Part shown: positions 16,063 through 24,276 of the stretch, one piece after another
How positions within the stretch are numbered: the first letter of the stretch is position 1
Layout of the letters: the number at the start of each line of letters is the position of its first letter
Origin: an uncultured Chromatiaceae bacterium
GTDB lineage: Bacteria; Pseudomonadota; Gammaproteobacteria; Enterobacterales; Alteromonadaceae
Direction of reading: 5' to 3'
DNA length: 29,792 nucleotides
Assembly (NCBI GenBank): GCA_946482325.1
Contig: CAMLRA010000036.1
Location: 1-29,792 of the forward strand
Translations under genes and position numbers: made by a program
Notes under the pieces: model-generated
What the model was told of the DNA's origin: nothing
What the model saw: the letters and a program-made list of their open reading frames with translations, nothing else
Databases searched by the model: none

Positions 16063-16913
16063 TAATCTCCCAGCGGCAGGCGCTCCGGCCCTTTGCGGTG
16101 TTCATCCAGTTCGTGTTTAATCCGCCGCAGTTTCTCACGCGATTTGCGCTGATTCAGCACCGCAATCTGGCTGACCAGAATGTCGATGGCCGCCAGCATC
16201 ACGTAACGCGACGCACTGGGTTTATAAATAAAATCAGACTCTTGTGTCAGGATCGGCAGATGCACATCGGCCAGCGCGGACAGCCGGCTGTCCGGACAAA
16301 TCGCCACGACCTGGCTGCCATAATCTTTGGCGATTTGTACCGCTGCTTCGACGTCCGGGCTATAACCACTGAGCGACAGACACAGCACCACGTCGCCTTT
16401 GTCGACACTGGCCGCCGTCATCCGCATCAGCAGCGGGTCGGAATAAGCATTGCTTTGCACACACAGCCGGAACAAGCGGTTATGCGCTTCCTGCGCCAGC
16501 ACGGAGCTGCCACCACCAACGCCAAAAATCAGCACCTTAGGCGCATTGATCATCAGCTGCGACGCCGCTTCGATGGCTTCCTGGCGAATCAAACCTGTGT
16601 TGAGCTGCAGAATTTCAACAATGGCGCTGTAAATGGCCGGAATGTCTTTTTGCTCAACTTGTTGTTCAGTGATAAAACGCTCACCGACCGCCGCCGACTG
16701 CGCCAGCCGCAATTTCAGTTCGCGCACGTTGGTGCATTGCAGCGCCCGCGCCAGCCGCGTGATGCTGGCATGGCTGACACCGGCCTGATCGGCCAGTTCG
16801 TTAATCGGCGCATTAGCGGCGTAGTTCAGGTCATTGAGGATAAACCGCGCCACTTTTTGCTCAGACGGGCGCAAATGCGCCAGACATTCATGAATTCTTG
16901 TCACTATATCCAC
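16062..16913 (-). CDS. RpiR/MurR-family transcriptional regulator (HTH + SIS)
   Basis: 283 residues from a GTG start with AAGGA about ten bases upstream. Residues 1-77 form the RpiR helix-turn-helix (PSEQKVARFILN, then ELADQAGVSHASITRLARAL as the recognition part). Residues about 125-255 form a sugar-isomerase SIS domain with VLIFGVGGGSSVLA and LCLSLSGYSPDV as phosphosugar-binding loops. The relation to HexR, which senses KDPG, suggests that the pathway product KDPG or a related phosphosugar is the effector. It sits as second gene in the operon, 40 bp after the PLP-enzyme gene and overlapping the deacylase gene, so it probably controls its own operon and the divergent receptor. Confidence 0.9.
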   Translation of the reverse strand: MDIVTRIHECLAHLRPSEQKVARFILNDLNYAANAPINELADQAGVSHASITRLARALQCTNVRELKLRLAQSAAVGERFITEQQVEQKDIPAIYSAIVEILQLNTGLIRQEAIEAASQLMINAPKVLIFGVGGGSSVLAQEAHNRLFRLCVQSNAYSDPLLMRMTAASVDKGDVVLCLSLSGYSPDVEAAVQIAKDYGSQVVAICPDSRLSALADVHLPILTQESDFIYKPSASRYVMLAAIDILVSQIAVLNQRKSREKLRRIKHELDEHRKGPERLPLGD

Positions 16914-16953
16914 AGCTGGATGTCCTTAAGGCCCAAGGCCAGGCTGATATTGT

Positions 16954-18216
16954 TCAGAATTGGGTCGCCAGTACCCGGCGCACCATAAAATCGTCGTCCA
17001 GCACCGCCAGCTGCCGCCATTTATCCAGCGTCAGACAAGGGTGAGACGTGCGAAAAGCCAGCATATCACCAACAGCTAAAGTTGTTGTGGCCGCAACCCG
17101 CAGTAATATATGTTGATCCATGATTTTTAAGGGTTCAGCGGTAAATGGCGCCGGTGCAGCCATGCCCGTCTGAAACCACAGTGCCGGCTGCGGCAGCCCG
17201 GCATCAAAAGCCGCATCACGTTTGCCAAGCCCAACCACGACAAGATCTGGTTCCGGCCGTGACAGCACATAAGCCCACACCAACAAAGCATCTTCCAAAG
17301 CGCCGGGAATCAGACACGCCTGCGGGCTACGCGCCAGCACCTGCTGCTGTGCCTGCTGATAAATGCCGCTGTCATGCAGCGCATAACAGCCAGGCCGCAG
17401 CACCAGCGCAAAGCCCTGCTGGCTTAAGTTGCTGTGCTGAAATTCGTCCGCCACTACATCGTAATAAGCCGAACCGGCGCCACTGACCAAATAAAGACCC
17501 GCTGCATTGGCTTGCAGCAAACCGGCTTGTTGAAGCTGCGCCGCCGTGGCATACCCATCGCGGATAAATTGCCTGAGCGCCTCGTCACCACCTTTCACCA
17601 CGCCTTCATAAAACTCCACACCACAGAGTGTTAACGCCGGGTACGCTGTGACGCGCTGCGCTAAATCAAGCGCGGCCGCCGCGCCACGCACTCCGCAGCG
17701 CCCGCCCGGTACACCCAGTTCCAGCAATAGCTGCAAACTAACACCAGCCTCAGCCATCACCTGCTGCAGGCCCGGCAGCTGCGCCGCGTCATCAATCAGG
17801 CAATAAATCTCCAGCCCTTGCTGCAGCAGCTTCGCAACCTGACGCTGCTCGGCCCGACCGACTAACGGATTGGCTAACAGCACCCGGCGCATGCCGGCGG
17901 CGACAGCAACCTGCAGCTGCGGCACAGTCGCCACAGTGCAACCCCAGGCGCCGGCGGCCTGCTGCGCCTGAAACAACGCTGGTGTCATCGCCGTTTTGCC
18001 ATGCGGGGCGAGCAGCGCCTGTTGCTGGCCGGCGAAAGTCGCCATCCAGGCCAGATTCCGCTGCACTACCGGCCAATTCAGCGTGGCGACCGGTAAACAG
18101 ATGTCCCCTGCCAGCAAAGACCAGCCGGCGCTGAATTGCTGCCAGTCGCCGAGGCCTTTACCGGTTAAAGGCAATTCCTGCCCTTGTTCATCTGCGGCAA
18201 GCCGAATATTGGTCAA
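16954..18216 (-). CDS. PLP-dependent D-serine dehydratase/D-threonine aldolase-fold enzyme, probable D-glucosaminate dehydratase
   Basis: 420 residues with an alanine-racemase-type N-terminal barrel and the C-terminal metal domain of D-serine dehydratase-like proteins. K74 in PHGKTAMTP is the Schiff-base lysine, and SHPC (391-394) supplies the His-x-Cys pair that holds the divalent metal next to the PLP. The start is a TTG at 18214-18216 with a good AAAGGAA site upstream; the next in-frame methionine (58) would remove the barrel's first strands. It is the promoter-proximal gene of the operon. With the deacylase before it in the pathway and the KDG kinase after it, the likely reaction is elimination of water from D-glucosaminate and, via an imine, formation of 2-keto-3-deoxygluconate plus ammonia. 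A true D-threonine aldolase or D-serine dehydratase remains possible. Confidence 0.85.
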   Translation of the reverse strand: MTNIRLAADEQGQELPLTGKGLGDWQQFSAGWSLLAGDICLPVATLNWPVVQRNLAWMATFAGQQQALLAPHGKTAMTPALFQAQQAAGAWGCTVATVPQLQVAVAAGMRRVLLANPLVGRAEQRQVAKLLQQGLEIYCLIDDAAQLPGLQQVMAEAGVSLQLLLELGVPGGRCGVRGAAAALDLAQRVTAYPALTLCGVEFYEGVVKGGDEALRQFIRDGYATAAQLQQAGLLQANAAGLYLVSGAGSAYYDVVADEFQHSNLSQQGFALVLRPGCYALHDSGIYQQAQQQVLARSPQACLIPGALEDALLVWAYVLSRPEPDLVVVGLGKRDAAFDAGLPQPALWFQTGMAAPAPFTAEPLKIMDQHILLRVAATTTLAVGDMLAFRTSHPCLTLDKWRQLAVLDDDFMVRRVLATQF

Positions 18217-18484
18217 GGTTGCTTTCCTTTTTTCCTACAGCAAAAGCGGCTGGCGCTTGCTGCAAAAATAATCATTGTGTTGGCTTAAAATATCGTGTTA
18301 AAACATAACAAGCAAGCATAATTATAAAAGTTAGTTAATAACATACTGGTTTAACACCAGCTGTTTTTCACCGCACTCAAAAACGGCGGGCGACGAGCGC
18401 AGCGGGCCTTCCGGGGTTCAGCACAAGCCCTCGCGACCTGCCAGCCAACAAGGTGAAAACAACAAGTCAATGCAGAGGAACAAC
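18217..18484. promoter_or_regulatory. Divergent control region with inverted GTGTTAAA motifs
   Basis: 268 bp between the divergent operon and receptor gene. It has an AT-rich core (about 18262-18345) in GC-rich surroundings. GTGTTAAAAC at 18295-18304 and its near inverse GGTTTAACAC at 18348-18357 (9 of 10 match as reverse complement) lie about five helical turns apart. Smaller palindromes are GTTA-AAACA-TAAC (18297-18309), GTTAATAAC (18334-18342) and CTGGT-TTAAC-ACCAG (18346-18360). These are candidate operators for the RpiR-type regulator. No clear -35/-10 pair was assigned. Confidence 0.5.
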
Positions 18485-21445
18485 ATGTTATACCCAGAAC
18501 ACCGCCCACAATTTCGCGTCAGCCTGCTGGCATTATCCGTGGCTATGCTGCTGAGCACCGCGGCACAGGCGCAAAGTGCTGAACAAGTTGCTGAAAAAGC
18601 CACCACCAAAGCCACAGAGCCTGAAGTCGAGCGTCTTGAAATTCGCGGCATCGCCGCCAGTAACAAACAAAACCTGAATAACAAAAGATTCAGTGAACAG
18701 GTGGTCGACACCATCACCGCCGAAGATTTAGGCAAGCTGCCGGATGTGACCATCACCGACACGCTGCAGCGCATTCCCGGCGTGCAAATTCGCCGCTCCG
18801 CCGGTGAAGGTTCGACGGTGAACGTGCGCGGCATGCCGCAGGTCACCACGCTGCTGAACGGCGAACAATTTTTATCAGCAGGTTCGCTGACCACAGTGCA
18901 GCCGGACTTTACCGACATCCCGTCCGCGCTCATTGCCGGCATCGACGTACTGAAATCACCGATGGCCAATGTGCTCGCCGGCGGCATTTCCGGCACGCTG
19001 GATTTAAAAACCTGGCGGCCACTGGATTTAAAACCCGGCAGCACTTTTGCTTTTAACACTGAATTGACGCGCGGCAGTCTGTCGAAAGAAAACGACGGCA
19101 AAGTGTCATTATTTGGCGGCTATAAATCGGACGATGAAAAATTCGCTGCTGTGATGACGCTGTCGTATGACCAGAACAATCTCGCCAACTACTTAAACGG
19201 CGCCATCCTGAATGCGATGGAAGTGATTGGCGAAAACGAAAAAGACAAACGCGACTTTAACGGCGACAAAGACAACAACGACACCTTTTTCACCCAGCGT
19301 TATTACGGCGTGATGGACCGCACCACCGAGCGCGACCGCATCGGCGCCAATGCTTCAGTGCAATATGTATTAAGCGATACGCTGACACTAACCGCCGATC
19401 TGTTCCACACCCAAATGGATGATGCCGACCGCAAACAAGGCCTGATGGTCGACAGTGCGCGTGGCAATAACTGGGCTTATTCCGACAAATTTATCCCCCG
19501 TGCCGACGGCCCGCTTGGCGGCCAAATCTACACCGTCAGCGAAGCGCTGTATCAGGTACGCCGCGTCAGTGCCTATTCCGAAAGCCTGACTAACGATCGC
19601 GAATCCACCAACCTGAACCTGCAGCTGGATTTTGATAACAAAGACAATTTCTCTGGGTCGGTGCGCTATTTACGCGGTGACGCCAGCCGTGACCATACCG
19701 AAAACGTCGCGCATGCCTATGTCACCAGCGGTACGCAACACGGCCTGATGCGTAACGTTGGTGCTGGCGTTGAACCGGTCAACCCACGCGGTTATGGCCC
19801 GGCCGACATTCCGGTGCAGTTCAGCCGCGGCGGTAAATACATCAGCCTGAGCTACCCGCAAGGCTTTGCCCAGGACATCAAACGCACTAATCTGGTCTCG
19901 ACTTATTCAGAGAACAACTTCCATGAAGAAGCCACGCTGGACGTGCTGCGCGCCGACGGCAAATATGCCTTTGAACTGGGCGATATTCAGTCGGTGTCGT
20001 TTGGCCTTCGTACCGCTAAACGGGATGTCGAGCGCGATACCTTTATCCTGGTCGCACCGTTTAAAACCGGCAATTTATCTGCCGACGTAATGTGGAAAGA
20101 CTCGGGCGCGTCCTTAGGCGACACGAACGGTGATGGCGTAGCGAACGTGGCACGGGGCGATTTAACGCTGGGCCGCACCTGGTATTTTGACGAACTGCCG
20201 TCAGGCTGGGTGCACCAGGTCAACGGTTTTGGCCCGGCAAGTTCAGACAGCTTTTATCTGATTAACCCCAAAGCGCTGGATAACCCGTTCACATCGCAAA
20301 ACCAGCTGTATCCGGGCAATAAAAAACTGTCTGATCCGGCGAAAAGTTACGGTGTGACGCAACAGGACCACAGTGCTTATCTGAAACTGGATTTAGACGG
20401 TGAGCTTGGCAGCCTGCCGTATCAGGCCAATATCGGCGCCCAGTACATCAAAACCGATCTGGAGATTCTGCAGAATCTAGTGGGCAGCGCGCGGCCTTGT
20501 TCGCTCTGTACCGCCGCGATTAAAGCCGGTGAGGAGTTGATTAACCGCGACGACGATACCGTGCTGCCTTCAGCTAACTTACGGCTGGATCTCAGCGATG
20601 AGTTGATTTTGCGCGCCGCCTACGGCAAAACCCTGACCAACCTCGATTTTGCCAAACTGGCCGGTGGTGTGTCAGTCGGCCGCACCCGCGCCGGTGACGT
20701 GCTCGCCAAAGAATATGGCGTGTCACCGGATTTATTAGTTGCAGTCAGCGGCCGCCAGAACGGCAATCCGTTGCTGGAGCCATGGCGCTCCACCAACTAC
20801 AACCTCGGCCTGGAGTGGTATTACGACAGCGCAAGTTTACTCAGCGTCGGCCTGTTCCGGATGAATATCGATTCCTTTATCGAAAAAGGCCAGGTGATGA
20901 AAGGTCTGCCGGATATTGACGGCGTGGTACGGCGTGAAGTGCCGGTCGACACTGAAATTAACGGCAAAGGCGGCACGGTCAAAGGCGTTGAAGTAACCTG
21001 GCAACAAAGCTTTGATTTCCTGCCGGGGATCTGGAGCGGTTTAGGTACCACACTGAACTACACCTATGCACCGTCCGACAGCGCTAACAAAGATGTCTAT
21101 GGCGCCACGCTGCCAATTCAGGATAACTCAGAAAATTCCGGCAACGCCGTACTGTGGTATGAAAAAGACGGCCTGCAACTGCGTGTCGCCGCCAACTACC
21201 GCAGCGACCGGCTGGATTCTCTGGCCATTCCGCTGGGCAAAGGCGTAGTGCCGATCTGGACCCAATCAACAGTGTATGTCGACGCCTCCGCCAGCTACGA
21301 CCTGTTTGACCACAGCAGCGTCTACCTGCAAGTCAGCAACCTGACCGGCGAGTTCGAAAACAACTACGCGCAGTGGCGCGACCATGTGATCTATCAAAAC
21401 GTTTACGAAAAACGCTGGACGCTCGGCTGGCGCAGCCGCTTCTAA
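18485..21445 (+). CDS. TonB-dependent receptor, oligosaccharide (TonB-Xanth-Caul-like) type
   Basis: 986 residues from the ATG at 18485, preferred over one 15 bases earlier because GAGGA precedes it at normal spacing. Signal peptide about 1-29 (AQA). Plug about 65-180: TITAEDLGKLPDVTITDTLQ split over 77-95, RIPGVQI (96-102), TVNVRGMP (111-118), GIDVLKSP (152-159) and AGGISGTLDLKT (165-176), the pattern of long receptors that import chitin- or glycan-derived oligosaccharides in Alteromonadales and Xanthomonads. The barrel ends with RWTLGWRSRF, a terminal-Phe outer-membrane signature. Divergent from the operon and sharing its control region, it would bring oxidised chitooligosaccharides into the periplasm, where the GH20 enzyme acts. 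The substrate is inferred. Confidence 0.9.
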   Translation: MLYPEHRPQFRVSLLALSVAMLLSTAAQAQSAEQVAEKATTKATEPEVERLEIRGIAASNKQNLNNKRFSEQVVDTITAEDLGKLPDVTITDTLQRIPGVQIRRSAGEGSTVNVRGMPQVTTLLNGEQFLSAGSLTTVQPDFTDIPSALIAGIDVLKSPMANVLAGGISGTLDLKTWRPLDLKPGSTFAFNTELTRGSLSKENDGKVSLFGGYKSDDEKFAAVMTLSYDQNNLANYLNGAILNAMEVIGENEKDKRDFNGDKDNNDTFFTQRYYGVMDRTTERDRIGANASVQYVLSDTLTLTADLFHTQMDDADRKQGLMVDSARGNNWAYSDKFIPRADGPLGGQIYTVSEALYQVRRVSAYSESLTNDRESTNLNLQLDFDNKDNFSGSVRYLRGDASRDHTENVAHAYVTSGTQHGLMRNVGAGVEPVNPRGYGPADIPVQFSRGGKYISLSYPQGFAQDIKRTNLVSTYSENNFHEEATLDVLRADGKYAFELGDIQSVSFGLRTAKRDVERDTFILVAPFKTGNLSADVMWKDSGASLGDTNGDGVANVARGDLTLGRTWYFDELPSGWVHQVNGFGPASSDSFYLINPKALDNPFTSQNQLYPGNKKLSDPAKSYGVTQQDHSAYLKLDLDGELGSLPYQANIGAQYIKTDLEILQNLVGSARPCSLCTAAIKAGEELINRDDDTVLPSANLRLDLSDELILRAAYGKTLTNLDFAKLAGGVSVGRTRAGDVLAKEYGVSPDLLVAVSGRQNGNPLLEPWRSTNYNLGLEWYYDSASLLSVGLFRMNIDSFIEKGQVMKGLPDIDGVVRREVPVDTEINGKGGTVKGVEVTWQQSFDFLPGIWSGLGTTLNYTYAPSDSANKDVYGATLPIQDNSENSGNAVLWYEKDGLQLRVAANYRSDRLDSLAIPLGKGVVPIWTQSTVYVDASASYDLFDHSSVYLQVSNLTGEFENNYAQWRDHVIYQNVYEKRWTLGWRSRF

Positions 21446-21492
21446 CCCTGTCCTGCAACTCAATTTCCTCCCGGTTTTTGAGTGCGATGTTT

Positions 21493-21517
21493 GGGGGCCT
21501 GCGGGCCCCCTTTTTTT
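21493..21517 (+). terminator. Strong rho-independent terminator
   Basis: A 7-bp all-GC stem (GGGGGCC pairing with GGCCCCC) with a TGCG loop, directly followed by seven T residues, 48 bp after the receptor stop. It closes the receptor transcript. Confidence 0.93.
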
Positions 21518-21668
21518 GTGCACACCTGACTATTTCACCGCCACTTTGATACAGGCATCAAACTCTGGCTAAATTAATGGGTAGCAACTGACCAACATTG
21601 CCATCACCTGCGTATTGCCCACTGAACCCATCCGATGAACTAAGACCCCAACCGGAACAGAGCCAACT

Positions 21669-21860
21669 ATGTTTAATTTTTTTAAACGCGACCCGCTGCA
21701 AAAACTCCGCCAGCAATACGATGCCAAGGCGGAGCAGGCCATGCTGGCACAGCGTAAAGGCGATATGCGTTTGTTCGCCGATTTAACCGCAGAAGCAGAA
21801 GAGATGTGGGCGCAATATCTAAAGCTGCAACAAGCTATTGAGGCTGAGTCCAAGCCTTAG
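21669..21860 (+). CDS. DUF6435 family small protein
   Basis: 63 residues starting MFNFFKRDP, with a run of charged amphipathic helices (KLRQQYDAKAEQAMLAQRKG, then LFADLTAEAEEMW). This is the complete length and pattern of DUF6435 mini-proteins of gammaproteobacteria. No signal peptide or membrane segment, so cytoplasmic. It stands alone after the receptor terminator. Function unknown. Confidence 0.85.
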   Translation: MFNFFKRDPLQKLRQQYDAKAEQAMLAQRKGDMRLFADLTAEAEEMWAQYLKLQQAIEAESKP

Positions 21861-22008
21861 TCAGCCACCCTGATGGCAACCGCGGCAAAGTGCTCTAGTT
21901 CATGCAATGCTGTTTTAGGGACTTTTGTTGATATTTTGTGGCTTCTTCATCTCAAAACCGATAATTTGGTTTCAGCTATTTCATCAGATCACGACATAAG
22001 GAAGACAA

Positions 22009-22527
22009 ATGGAGACTGCAGGGACTGCTGCGCCAGCAAGTGAACCAGATTTTCACCGCAAACAAAGCCAGCCCACGCAACCCTGGGCCTTTGGCGGCTG
22101 GTTGTTTCTACTGGGTTTTGGTATTTGTCTCGGGCCTTTCCGTTTGTTGTTTAGCCTGTGGGGTCTGTACCAACCGTTCTTTAGCGACGGTAATTTCAGC
22201 GACATCCTGCACGCCGCCTCCGCTGGTTTTATCCTGCTAATTTTCACTGAGATGCTGATAAATCTGTTGATGCTGGCGCTGTCGGTTTATCTGATTTATC
22301 TGTTTATGCGCAAAAGCCGCTTATTGCCGAAGTATTTTTTTATCCTCGCCGCCATGGCCGCCACCTTCCTGCTCGGCGACACCCTGATCACCAGCCTGAT
22401 GTTCCCACAGCTGGAAGTCTGGACTAACGACGTCATCAAATCCCTGTGCAGCAGCGCCTTCGCTCTCGGCATCTGGGTGCCTTATTTGTATATGTCTGAG
22501 CGGGCGAAAAATACTTTTGTTTGTTAG
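22009..22527 (+). CDS. DUF2569 family membrane protein
   Basis: 172 residues with a polar, proline/glutamine-rich N-terminus (1-24), then GGWLFLLGFGICLGPFRLL, the DUF2569 opening signature, and four hydrophobic segments (about 27-48, 70-105, 110-130 and 140-160). The end, SERAKNTFV, matches the family's conserved tail (SxRxKNTF). An AAGGAAGA ribosome site sits before the ATG. An inner-membrane protein of unknown function, monocistronic as far as can be seen. Confidence 0.82.
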   Translation: METAGTAAPASEPDFHRKQSQPTQPWAFGGWLFLLGFGICLGPFRLLFSLWGLYQPFFSDGNFSDILHAASAGFILLIFTEMLINLLMLALSVYLIYLFMRKSRLLPKYFFILAAMAATFLLGDTLITSLMFPQLEVWTNDVIKSLCSSAFALGIWVPYLYMSERAKNTFVC

Positions 22528-22602
22528 ATGGGTGATAAAAAAATTGCTTCAGACAAATACCTTCCTGTCACAAACAACTGAACCTGGAATAAGTGAACAT
22601 AA

Positions 22603-23022
22603 ATGCGGCTTTATCGATTTAAGCGAGAAAAAACTATTCGCTTTCACAACTTTGGCGACATGCAAGTGTATGTCTGCCTTCTAAGCGACATAAAAGGTGA
22701 ATTGCACCCTGGTCTGTCGATTGTCACTTCAGCTTCTATATTTGAAGTTCCTTACCCTTTATCCAAACCAGAAGCCATATCCTTTGCCGCTTCGATCAGG
22801 GCTGCAGCAAATGGAAGTGTGCCATTAAAGGTCACTCTCAAAGGCAGTTATGCGAACATGTTCACTTCTACATCAATAAGCTTCACTCGAATTGAAGACA
22901 ACGAACTGAAAGCTCGATTTTTCCACGGCATATTTATATTCGGGCAGTATGGCTGGACTACAATGCAGCCTGGCTCAGTTCTTATCTGTGCAAACAGTAT
23001 TGAAAATCTGGTGTGGGAATGA
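22603..23022 (+). CDS. Hypothetical protein, orphan with lower GC
   Basis: 139 residues, no signal peptide or membrane segment; a beta-rich, aromatic-rich sequence starting MRLYRFKREKTIRF. No family is recognised. Codon and base use are visibly more AT-rich than those of its neighbours (many TTT, ATA, GAA and AAA codons), and there is no strong ribosome site. It lies next to the 79-bp inverted repeat. These features are consistent with recent acquisition. That it is a real gene is supported by ORF length and a normal amino-acid mix, but not by homology. Confidence 0.5.
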   Translation: MRLYRFKREKTIRFHNFGDMQVYVCLLSDIKGELHPGLSIVTSASIFEVPYPLSKPEAISFAASIRAAANGSVPLKVTLKGSYANMFTSTSISFTRIEDNELKARFFHGIFIFGQYGWTTMQPGSVLICANSIENLVWE

Positions 23023-23106
23023 GCACAAAAATTCTTTTGTTTATTCGATGATTGGTTGCGGCAGAAACATCGCTTTGTGCCAGTTGCGGTTGTTTGTTTA
23101 ACGCCT

Positions 23107-23185
23107 TGTACGGCGGCGCTTCGCTTGCTCGTACCTACTCGCTCATTGAGATCGTAGGTATCGGCGAGCGAAGCGTCGCCGTACA
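23107..23185. repeat. 79-bp imperfect inverted repeat (REP/MITE-like)
   Basis: Outer arms TGTACGGCG-x-CGCTTCGCT pair with the inverse at 23161-23185 (AGCGAAGCG-x-CGCCGTACA) with few mismatches. The inner arms TACCTAC (23132-23138) and GTAGGTA (23154-23160) pair perfectly, and a final CTCA/TGAG caps the loop. Transcribed, it would fold into one long hairpin. It sits in the 225-bp gap between the orphan ORF and argP. No transposase and no obvious target duplication seen. Confidence 0.75.
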
Positions 23186-23247
23186 ATCCCCATATTCGAG
23201 AACCACTAATCGCGTGATGCCAACATCCCCCAGCCAATCCAAGCATA

Positions 23248-24141
23248 TCAGCCACAAACATAAGCAGTGTCAATCCCGACCAAACATTCCCTCGCACAAG
23301 CCAGTACCTGTAGCCGCAGTTGCTTCAGCTGCGGGCTTTCGGTCTGCCAGTGATGCCAGTACAGCGGCGTGTCGAGGAAATAACCCGGCGCCAGGTCAAT
23401 CAGCTCACCGTTGGCAAATTGGGTTTGCATTTGCAGCTCTGGCAACAAGCCAAAGCCGAGGCCGGCCAGCACCGCTTTTAAAAAGCCTTCCGACGATGGG
23501 CACTGATGCACCTGAGTTGGGCTGATGCCGGCGATATCGTGCAAAAAGCGGTGTTGCAGCACATCGTCGCTGCTAAACACCAGACAAGGTGCCTGCGCCA
23601 GTGCTTCGGCAGTCAAAGGCTGCAGGCCATAACGGCGAATAAAAGCCGGGCTCGCCACAGCGCGGTAACGCAGTGCACCGAGCGGCATCACAGCGCCGCC
23701 ATTAACCGGCTGCGGGCTGTCACAGATGCAGGCCATCACGTCGCCTTGTTTCATCCGTTTCAGGCTGACCGATTGGTCCTCCACCACCAAATCAAATTGT
23801 AACTGCGACGGTGCCGGCAGCACTAAAGCCTGTGGCAACCAGGTAGCGAGCGAGTCGGCGTTGGTGGCCAAGCGCACCTGCAGCGGGCTGTCGGGTTCGG
23901 TGAGGCCAAGTGCACTTTCCATTTGCCGCACCTGCTGCAAGTGATTGAGTAAACGCTGGCCGGCCGCCGTGGGTTTGGGCGGTGTGCTGCGCTGCAGCAC
24001 CGGCTGACCCAAAATGGCTTCAAGCTGTTTGATGCGCCGGCTAACTGCCGACTGCGTCAGATGCAGCGCAGTGGCGGCTTTGTCAAAACCGCCTTGTGCT
24101 GTGACAGCCGCCAGCGCCTGTAATAAACGGTAATCCAGCAT
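23248..24141 (-). CDS. argP: LysR-family regulator ArgP
   Basis: 297 residues. N-terminal winged helix (about 1-60): LDYRLLQALAAV, then LTQSAVSRRIKQLE as the recognition helix. The effector domain carries the ArgP-specific NADSLATWLP (93-102) and GELIDLAPG (around 255). ArgP controls arginine/lysine export and related genes in response to basic amino acids. It is divergent from the ArgO exporter gene, the classical arrangement, with 135 bp between the starts and a palindrome between them. Confidence 0.92.
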   Translation of the reverse strand: MLDYRLLQALAAVTAQGGFDKAATALHLTQSAVSRRIKQLEAILGQPVLQRSTPPKPTAAGQRLLNHLQQVRQMESALGLTEPDSPLQVRLATNADSLATWLPQALVLPAPSQLQFDLVVEDQSVSLKRMKQGDVMACICDSPQPVNGGAVMPLGALRYRAVASPAFIRRYGLQPLTAEALAQAPCLVFSSDDVLQHRFLHDIAGISPTQVHQCPSSEGFLKAVLAGLGFGLLPELQMQTQFANGELIDLAPGYFLDTPLYWHHWQTESPQLKQLRLQVLACARECLVGIDTAYVCG

Positions 24142-24178
24142 GTGGGTGCTCCCGGTTTTTCGCCAATTTCAGCAAATT

Positions 24179-24193
24179 ATGATTTTTAATCAT
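24179..24193. promoter_or_regulatory. LysR-type palindrome in argP-argO gap
   Basis: ATGATT-TTT-AATCAT is a perfect 6-bp inverted repeat with a 3-bp spacer and fits the T-N11-A pattern of LysR-type binding sites. It lies 38 bp before the argP start and 84 bp before the argO start, suited to ArgP autoregulation and activation of argO. Confidence 0.6.
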
Positions 24194-24276
24194 GTATCAC
24201 AATTATTATTCGTTAGATTCATTTTAAGCCAACACTTAAGCTGGGGTTGTAGTCTTCCAGAGCGTGGAGCTTGTTG

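Noticed and set aside
21569..21853. 94-codon minus-strand ORF opposite the DUF6435 gene
   Set aside because: Antisense shadow; the plus strand matches a known complete small family.
23052..23525. 157-codon plus-strand ORF over the inverted repeat
   Set aside because: It runs through the hairpin and into the antisense strand of argP, has no ribosome site and no protein-like pattern.
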